From NCBI GenBank assembly GCA_026692885.1, contig JAPLNJ010001116.1, positions 1-25,826 of the forward strand: a stretch of 25,826 nucleotides of DNA. Reading direction: 5' to 3'. Below, piece by piece: positions 1 to 6,300 of this stretch; within the stretch, counting starts at the first letter, position 1; every line of letters starts with the position of its first letter. Position numbers and translations under genes: made by a program. The notes below the pieces were generated by a model, which was not told the origin of the DNA, ran no database searches, and was given only the letters and a program-made list of their open reading frames with translations. Source of the stretch: Planctomycetota bacterium (lineage in GTDB: Bacteria; Planctomycetota; Planctomycetia; Pirellulales; Pirellulaceae).

Positions 1-1
1 C

Positions 2-370
2 CTAGTCGTTCGCTCCGGGCTTGCCCAATTCCAACACCGGCCCCTTTTTCTGCCAGTGAATCAAATCCTTGCTCGTGGCCAGGGCAGCCAGCCAGCCTTT
101 GGGCCCCGCGGCGTCGTAGTGCATGTAGTACGTCCCGCCCGACTCATAGACCCAGACGTCCCTCGCCCCGATGATGTCGCACTGCTCCGGCCCATCACCG
201 TGATGCAGCACGACGCCGTGATCGACGGCATCCAAGCGGTAGCTCGCGGTCGGGCGCCCGTCGTGGTATCGCGTGCGACGGAGCGATTCGGCGGCAGTCG
301 CTGGCCGCCCTGGGTCCACCACCGTCCAGAAGAAAGCGGCCGTCAGGCCAGCCAGAACTATCTTGTGCAT
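2..370 (-). CDS. Secreted GH43-like beta-propeller glycosidase, N-terminal fragment with early stop
   Basis: The 122-residue protein begins with a short hydrophobic signal peptide (residues 1-27). A stretch typical of the first blade of GH43/GH117-like five-bladed propellers follows, including WVYESGGTYYMHYDA and the motif TSKDLIHWQKKGPVLELGKPG. Families of this fold are normally 300 residues or more. Here the frame closes at a TAG (bases 2-4) just where the propeller should continue, so the gene looks truncated, though the window edge hides what follows. The start is supported by an AAGGTGA-type ribosome binding site a few bases upstream. The likely role is hydrolysis of a plant or algal glycan in the periplasm, which fits the sulfatase and lyase-like genes elsewhere in the window. 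Family assignment is by motif recognition only. Confidence 0.55.
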   Translation of the reverse strand: MHKIVLAGLTAAFFWTVVDPGRPATAAESLRRTRYHDGRPTASYRLDAVDHGVVLHHGDGPEQCDIIGARDVWVYESGGTYYMHYDAAGPKGWLAALATSKDLIHWQKKGPVLELGKPGAND

Positions 371-442
371 GTGTCACCTTCTGTTACCTTGCTAGAATGT
401 GCCTAAGTTAACCTGCAATTGGACGCAACACAAACCGGGAAC

Positions 443-527
443 CAGACGTACAGATTTCAGTTTTCGCGGTCGTGTGCCCAAGCCCATGAAAAGCCTCTGC
501 CCGCGAAAACTGAAATCTGTACGTCTG
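443..527. repeat. Perfect 27-bp inverted repeat (REP/MITE-like hairpin)
   Basis: Bases 443-469 and 501-527 are exact reverse complements over 27 bp, separated by a 31-nt loop. The arm starts CAGACGTACAGATTTCAG and ends TTTTCGCGG. The flanks are partly symmetric as well (CCGGGAACCAGAC on the left; GTCTGACCCCAGCCGG on the right), as in REP-type or small non-autonomous elements that end in GGGGTCAGA-like sequence. It lies between the esterase stop and the glycosidase start, so it could also act as a transcription terminator or mRNA-end stabiliser, but there is no U-tract. No transposase is nearby. Confidence 0.85.
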
Positions 528-604
528 ACCCCAGCCGGTGGTCCGTCTATGCGAAACCGTAAAACCCCATTCATGACACCGACAACCCCGAAAACCGTTT
601 GGTG

Positions 605-1408
605 CTAGGACCCGGAGGTGTCTTGCCGAGCGTGTTCCTTGAAGAACTTTACGATCACCGGCAGGACGGCGTCGGGCAGTTCGTGGCCACCGGGGTGAAT
701 GTACGTGACGACGGGCGTACCGGTCTGGGACGGATACAGGGTGCAGTGTTCGCCCCAGGGCTTCCCCACGCCGCAACCGTTGATCTTCCGCAGTTCGTCG
801 ATGGTCCGCTGCTGCCACGCGAATCGCACCAGCGGGTCTTTCTCGCCTGCCATGTGGAGCACGGGCTTGGGCTTGATGTGCTGCTTGAACTCGGGCTTGG
901 CCGCCGCAGCACACGGCGCAACCGCCGCGAACACGTCGCCGCGTGCGGCCCACAGCAAGTAGGTGAACCCGCCGCCGTTGGAATGCCCCGTGGCGTAGAC
1001 CCGCCGTTCATCGACTTGGTAGTCCTTCTTCAGGGTCGCCAGCACGGCGTCAAAGAACTTCAGGTCGCGGTCGTCCTGGTCCCCGAAGGACTTCTGCCAG
1101 CCAGGTTTCTTTCCTTGTGGGTCCGTCAATATTCCCGGCGTGTTCAGACCCTGCATGTAGACCACGATGGCCTCCGGCCAGTGCTGGTGGAAGGCAAATT
1201 TCGTGGCGGCATGCCTCATGGTGCCGCCGTGCCCGTGGAAGGCGAACACGACGGGGCTTGGGGTCGTCTTGGCTGCCGTGGGGGCGTAGACCAGGGCTTC
1301 CCGTGTGGTCCCATCCACCTTCCATTCCCGCCGCTCCGGGGCATCGGCGGCTCGGACCGAGGTCCAGGTGGAAACGAGTAGCAGAACGGCGATGGCAGCG
1401 CGGGACAT
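605..1408 (-). CDS. Secreted PHB-depolymerase/LpqC-type esterase (alpha/beta hydrolase)
   Basis: The 267-residue product has an N-terminal signal peptide (about residues 1-21, ending SVRAAD). The alpha/beta-hydrolase catalytic set is visible: an oxyanion HGHGG near residue 55, nucleophile motif GHSNGGG near residue 146, acid in GEKDPLV, and histidine in HPGGHELP near the C-terminus. This matches the poly(3-hydroxybutyrate) depolymerase-like family, which in this phylum also includes feruloyl and acetyl-xylan esterases, so the substrate may be a polysaccharide ester rather than PHB. The frame is open further upstream, but the ATG at 1408 was chosen because GGAGAAG lies just before it and the signal peptide follows directly. 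It begins 29 bp after the truncated DUF4832 gene and may be co-transcribed with it. Confidence 0.85.
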   Translation of the reverse strand: MSRAAIAVLLLVSTWTSVRAADAPERREWKVDGTTREALVYAPTAAKTTPSPVVFAFHGHGGTMRHAATKFAFHQHWPEAIVVYMQGLNTPGILTDPQGKKPGWQKSFGDQDDRDLKFFDAVLATLKKDYQVDERRVYATGHSNGGGFTYLLWAARGDVFAAVAPCAAAAKPEFKQHIKPKPVLHMAGEKDPLVRFAWQQRTIDELRKINGCGVGKPWGEHCTLYPSQTGTPVVTYIHPGGHELPDAVLPVIVKFFKEHARQDTSGS

Positions 1409-1436
1409 GGGCTTCTCCGAACACGGGACTGTCTGG

Positions 1437-2648
1437 TTACACAGGGCAGGAACTTGCACACTCGGCCATTGTTGCAGGAACGCCACCACCGACACAACGG
1501 GCGCGGTAGCGAGCAACGGTGGGAATCGCTGACACCGACACGTTTCGTAGCCGGGGAGACAGGCAACCGATGGGGTCCCTACTCGACGACTTCCAGCTGT
1601 GGGCGAGGCTGAAGCTGGCGTAGTGATGCTCACGCAGGTGGATCGCGGCGTTTTGGCCATCCACGCCTTTTCCTCCGGCCGCCTTGCCGTCGAAGCCCTG
1701 GTCCGACCAGAACAACTCGCCATCGACCGGCAGGTACGCGCTCTCGCGGGTCATGTAGTCGTACTCCGGATTCCCCGGATTGCCGAACTGAGGCGGCTCG
1801 GGCCAGGTGCCGCCGTGGCTCGGCCCGGCCAGGAAACCGTCGTTGTGAAAGCCGATCCGCGCGGCGGGGATCTTTCCGAAGGCCGTCTGCTGGTTGACCT
1901 CCTGGAAGGCGCCGAAGATCGGCTGGTTCAACGCCAGCCGCTTGTACTTGGATACCCTGACCTGAAGCATCCGATCGTCGGGCAGGGCTTCCAGCAGGCG
2001 TTTGATCAATGCCGCCCGAGTACCGTAATCATCCTGCGGGACGTGGGTGGCGCTGTGCCACTCGCCCCAGGCCCCGATGAAGCCCGCCTGGAGCACGTAG
2101 ATCACGTCGACGTTCTTCTGGAGGACCGGCTGGAGCTGCTCAATGTGTTTGAGGGTCCACTCCGGCTTGGGGCCGTACTTGACGTTCATGTCTTTCTCGT
2201 AGGCGAACCGCAGGATCGCCTTGAGCCCGTTGCGGCGGAGCATGTCCAGGCTCCGCTGGAGCAGATCGAGCTTTTCGGCCGGGATCGGGCTGTCGGGGCA
2301 CTCGCTGAGGTAACAGTACGCCTGGACCAAGGTCAGGCCGAAGGGTTCGTACCGCTTGGCGTCCAGCAACCACCAATCGTCCTGGTAGACGGGCGGGACT
2401 TGGCCGTGCAGATGGGCGGCCGGGCCGATGAACACCTTCTGGTGCGGCTCGGCGATGACCGTTTCGATCCGCCAGCCCCGCTCGGGGTTCCGCAGGCCCT
2501 GCCGCCCACCGGGATCGCTCGGCCGAATCCCCTGGTACTTGGTGGTCTGGGACTCCTGGCCTTGCAGCCGCCCGGCAGGCAGCATGGTCAGGCAGGCCAG
2601 GGCCGCCAGGAGCAGAACACGCCCGTGCGATGGGAAATGCGGTGTCAT
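1437..2648 (-). CDS. Secreted DUF4874/DUF4832 protein, C-terminally truncated
   Basis: This is a 403-residue protein with a signal peptide (about residues 1-31, ending RLQGQES). The body carries the DUF4874 pattern (LRNPERGWR, then LTLVQAYCYLSE and a beta/alpha-barrel-like stretch with QAGFIGAWGEWHSATH). It then enters DUF4832 (FGAFQEVNQQTAFGK, RIGFHNDGFLAGPSHGGTW, DGELFWSDQG, HLREHHYASFSLAHSW). Families of this type act extracellularly on glycans or are uncharacterised. After residue 345 or so the family pattern stops. The last ~60 residues are arginine- and cysteine-rich and look out of frame, so I think the C-terminal beta-sandwich is lost. The ATG at 2648 is preceded by GAAAGGAAA; the reading frame is open 27 bases further upstream, but that start would precede the signal peptide. 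Confidence 0.75.
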   Translation of the reverse strand: MTPHFPSHGRVLLLAALACLTMLPAGRLQGQESQTTKYQGIRPSDPGGRQGLRNPERGWRIETVIAEPHQKVFIGPAAHLHGQVPPVYQDDWWLLDAKRYEPFGLTLVQAYCYLSECPDSPIPAEKLDLLQRSLDMLRRNGLKAILRFAYEKDMNVKYGPKPEWTLKHIEQLQPVLQKNVDVIYVLQAGFIGAWGEWHSATHVPQDDYGTRAALIKRLLEALPDDRMLQVRVSKYKRLALNQPIFGAFQEVNQQTAFGKIPAARIGFHNDGFLAGPSHGGTWPEPPQFGNPGNPEYDYMTRESAYLPVDGELFWSDQGFDGKAAGGKGVDGQNAAIHLREHHYASFSLAHSWKSSSRDPIGCLSPRLRNVSVSAIPTVARYRARCVGGGVPATMAECASSCPV

Positions 2649-2689
2649 CGTGATTTTCCTTTCACAGCCACACAATGACCTCCGGACTT

Positions 2690-3250
2690 TCAGCCCTTCT
2701 CGGCTTCTTCACAAACCCATCTGACAAGAGCGTCGACGTTCTCCACGCTCTTCGCACACCAGTCCCCAATCTTGAAACCATCAGGTGTGGGGCAAAAACC
2801 AAGCAGTCCTTCGAGCCTGCCAGCCAGCTCCTCAGGCCAGCCCCAGTTCTGGCATTTCACGACGAGCCTGCATCGCATTAGGTGACGATTCGCGTGAACT
2901 GCGATCAACCTGCGTTGGCTCTGGCTGCTGCGGAATATGACCTTGGTCGCGGCTTTGGGGGTTCGGTAGACCTCGGCATCGAGCTTGGGGAAGTCCCAAA
3001 GTCGTTCGGCGACACTGCGAGCGGCTTCGGCCCCCGGAGATGAGTCGCCAACAGCAGCGAAGTCCTGGAAGAACGCCTTACGTGACACGGGCGTTGGCCT
3101 CGATTGAGTCGGCCTTTTCCCGCCGCGTTCTTTCCTTCCGACGACCGACGTGACCAGGACTTCCGCACCACCCGGCTTCCCGCCGTCGCGCATCCGACTG
3201 ATTTGGACCCCGACAATTTCCATCGGCTTCATGTACTGATTCAAGAACAT
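2690..3250 (-). CDS. Hypothetical protein; resembles a C-terminal DUF5655-like accessory domain
   Basis: I do not recognise this 186-residue protein with certainty. Its outline (a short strand-rich start VGVQISRM, then KAFFQDFAAV, a helix ending VAERLWDF, a central RRLIAVHA / RCRLVVKCQNW segment, and a final DALVRWVCEE helix) resembles the C-terminal region of proteins that pair it with a nuclease or DNA-binding domain. That would make this an isolated domain or a truncated gene. The start at 3250 has AAGGTGG five bases before it. Codon use is less GC-biased at third positions than in the helicase upstream, which hints at separate acquisition. It lies 85 bp after the helicase stop and is the last gene of the island, so it may belong to the defence operon. 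No function is proposed. Confidence 0.6.
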   Translation of the reverse strand: MFLNQYMKPMEIVGVQISRMRDGGKPGGAEVLVTSVVGRKERGGKRPTQSRPTPVSRKAFFQDFAAVGDSSPGAEAARSVAERLWDFPKLDAEVYRTPKAATKVIFRSSQSQRRLIAVHANRHLMRCRLVVKCQNWGWPEELAGRLEGLLGFCPTPDGFKIGDWCAKSVENVDALVRWVCEEAEKG

Positions 3251-3335
3251 TCAGTCCACCTTGGGCGTCGATAACGAAGACACTGGAACCCATGAAAAGC
3301 CTCATCTCGTCGGAGTCAAATTCAGAGTGGCATCC

Positions 3336-6300
3336 TCAGACTTTACTTAGCCGTTCAACCAGGGCCGCCCCTTGTCCGAGATCGGCTGCCCGCAACTCCT
3401 CGACCCGCCACGGCGGGTTGCCATGCCGCAGCCGATCCCGGATGAACCGATCTCGCCGCAGACGCTGGCCGACGTGGAAGGCGGCGCCGTCGATGTAGAT
3501 GGCCAACCGCCGCTCGGGCACGGCGAAGTCGGCGATGGAAATCGGCGGGTCGCTGGAATTCGGGGCGACTTGCACCTGCTTCTCCGGATGGAATCCGTGC
3601 TGCTCGAACAGCCGCAGGAACTTCAACTCCAGCGGCGAGCCGACACCTGCGGCGTAGGCTTCCAGCCAAGGCCGGGGATCGTCGATGTCACCCGTCTCGC
3701 GAGGGCGGAGCTGCGGGGCCGCCGTCGCCATCTCCGCGAGCGCGGGCATGATCTGCGGCCACGCCAAGTGGTCGTGGTAGCGTTGGTTGTAGTACGACTT
3801 CAGGCAGCGGTAGCAGGCCGTTTCGCAGTCGGCGTGGTCCAGGTGCTCGATGGCTTGTGCGGCCACCGCGTGGAATTGTTCAGCGATTCGCGGTAGATAG
3901 CCGCTGCCGCCGAGGCTCGGGTCGATGAAAGCCAGCGACAGCATCGAGTAGCGGCTGGTGGCCTCGCCCGCCTGCCAGGGCCCTTCCAACTCAAAGTCCA
4001 GCTCGCCTGACCCCAACATGAAGAAGTGCTGCATGCCGTTGATCAGAGCGTAGCCGAGCGATAGTCCCCAGGACTGCCACTCGCCCACTTGGCTGGTGAC
4101 AGGCACCGGCACCAGCAGCCGCAGGATCTCGACTCGGCCAGACGTGCTGATCGCGACGGATTGCGGGTTGTTGCCCCGCAGCGTACAGCTATCCGAATGT
4201 CCGTTGTTGTCGTTGGTGCCCTTGCCGGTCTTGGCGTTGCGACGGCCGCCAGTTGCTTTCTGATTCACGGGCGGCGGCGTGAGAATCCTCCCGCACGAGG
4301 GGCACAACAGGTAGCCCCGGGCCGCCGAATGCAGGACCGGCGTCCCCTCCTGCAAGTCCTTTGCTGTCGGCGGCCTGCCCTCGTTGACCCAGCGGACCTC
4401 TTCGTTGTGGCTGAGCCTCAAAGCCCAGTTGCTGCCCACAGTCCACCGGTAAATGTCCTTGCCATCCCACTGCGGATGTGTATTGACCAGGTTGCGCTCG
4501 GCGTAGCGTTCCTCCTCATCCAGGATGGGACTCTCATCCTGGCGGGCGATAAACCCGGCGAACTCGTACGACGGCAGGGCGGGCCCTGGTGCGTTGGTAT
4601 GGCAACGGGGGCAGCCTGGCTGGTCGGCATTGTGACGCAAGCCGCAGGTCTGGCAGACGCGATAGGACCACGTTGGACCTTCGCCATGCGGATTCCACGG
4701 CGAGGCCGTGTCCAGGCCCATGACCACCCAGCGTTTCGACCGGGCGTACACGTGGGCGTCGGGCTGGAACTGACCGATGCCAAAACGACGGACCACGCTG
4801 ATCGGGTCCTCCTCGTGGGGATCGCCTCGTAACCGTAATGTCGCCGGTTCAGAGGGGAACTCGTAGCCCGGCAGGATGCCAAACTCGGCGAAGCGGCGGA
4901 GCGGGTAGCCTGCCGAGCGATCATCGGCGTCTCGGCCTTCCTGGCGAGAGTCGGTGGGGATGCCCAGCAGGCGGTTGACCAGGTCGCTGGCCCGCATGGC
5001 GGCGAACTTGCGTTGGAGTCCCTCGGCGAACTGCTCCACTGGCTCCCGCAGGTCCTTGACTTGCCGGGCGGTGCAATCGACCACATGTTGAATCCGGCCG
5101 GGAAGCTCGTGCAGGTACGCCAGCAACTGTGCCTCATCGAGTCCGGCCTTGGCCAGCACGTCCGCTCCCCACGCCTCGCGGGCGACCGTCAGGGCATGGC
5201 CGGTCTGGGCCCGAACGGCCTCGATCAGCGAGTTGATGGCCTCCTGATTGACCGTCCCGTTGGTGGTGACGTACTCCTTCATCTTGCCCGCGAGCCCCGG
5301 AGTGGCCGCCCCGAAAGCAATCGCCGAGAGGTGCCGAACGAGGACATCCCGATTACCCAAAGACACTGCGGGAGCCGGAACCTCCCCCGCGATCATCTCG
5401 CGTGGCTTGTCGTAGAAATACTGATCATGGGGCGTGTTGCGGGCGTAGCTCAGGACCAAACCCACGCGGGAACGCCGACCGGCGCGCCCGCCACGCTGGG
5501 CGTAATTGTCCGGCCGGGGCGGGACGTTCCGCAGGACCACGGCGTCCAGGCCGCCCACGTCGATGCCCATCTCCAAGGTCGGCGAGCAGGCCAGCACGTT
5601 GACGGGCGACTCGGCCTGCGGCGCCTTGAAGCGGTCCTCCAGCGTGGCCCGGTCGTCCGTCGTGATCTGAGCCGTGTGCTCTCCGGCCACCAGCGGGATC
5701 GTGTCCGGCTTCTTGATTCGCTTGACCGACCGGCTGGCATCGACCTCCACGTCCAGCCATCGCACCAGGGTGCCGTGACAGCGGGGGCAAGGCATGCCGG
5801 GCTGAGTGCCGGACAAGGTCTTCCCGCAGATTTCACAGTGCATCCGGATCTGCTCAGTCGTCAGTTCCAGCCGGACGATCTCGCTGTTGACGTGGAGCAG
5901 GGTGTCCCGATCGCGGTAGCCGAACAGCTCCACCGGTACCAGGAAGCTCCCTTTCTTCAAGAGCGTCAGCAGATCGACAACGATTTCCGCATCGGGTTCG
6001 TGGCCGCCGAAGCGGGCCAGAGTCTGTTTCAGGATTCGTTCCAGGCTTGGACCACGGCCGCCCGACTTGGGCTTGCGCCAAGCGTTGTTGCACGTAATGC
6101 CACTGGGCGTCACGGCTCCATCGCGGAAGGCCACGGGCTCGGTGCCTCCGGGCGACATGGCATAACCCCGGGGTTGCTTGACATGCCGTTCCCACTCGGC
6201 ACTGCGAAGGTATTCAGGACAGCGCACGTGGGACGGATGGTAGCGAAGCATTTCCCGAGACAGGCAGCCTCGAATACGGATTTCATCCAGGACCACACGG

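Noticed and set aside
483..3303. Shared 15-mer CCCATGAAAAGCCTC at 483-497 and 3289-3303
   Set aside because: A 15-bp match is roughly expected by chance in a window of this size, and the flanks do not match.
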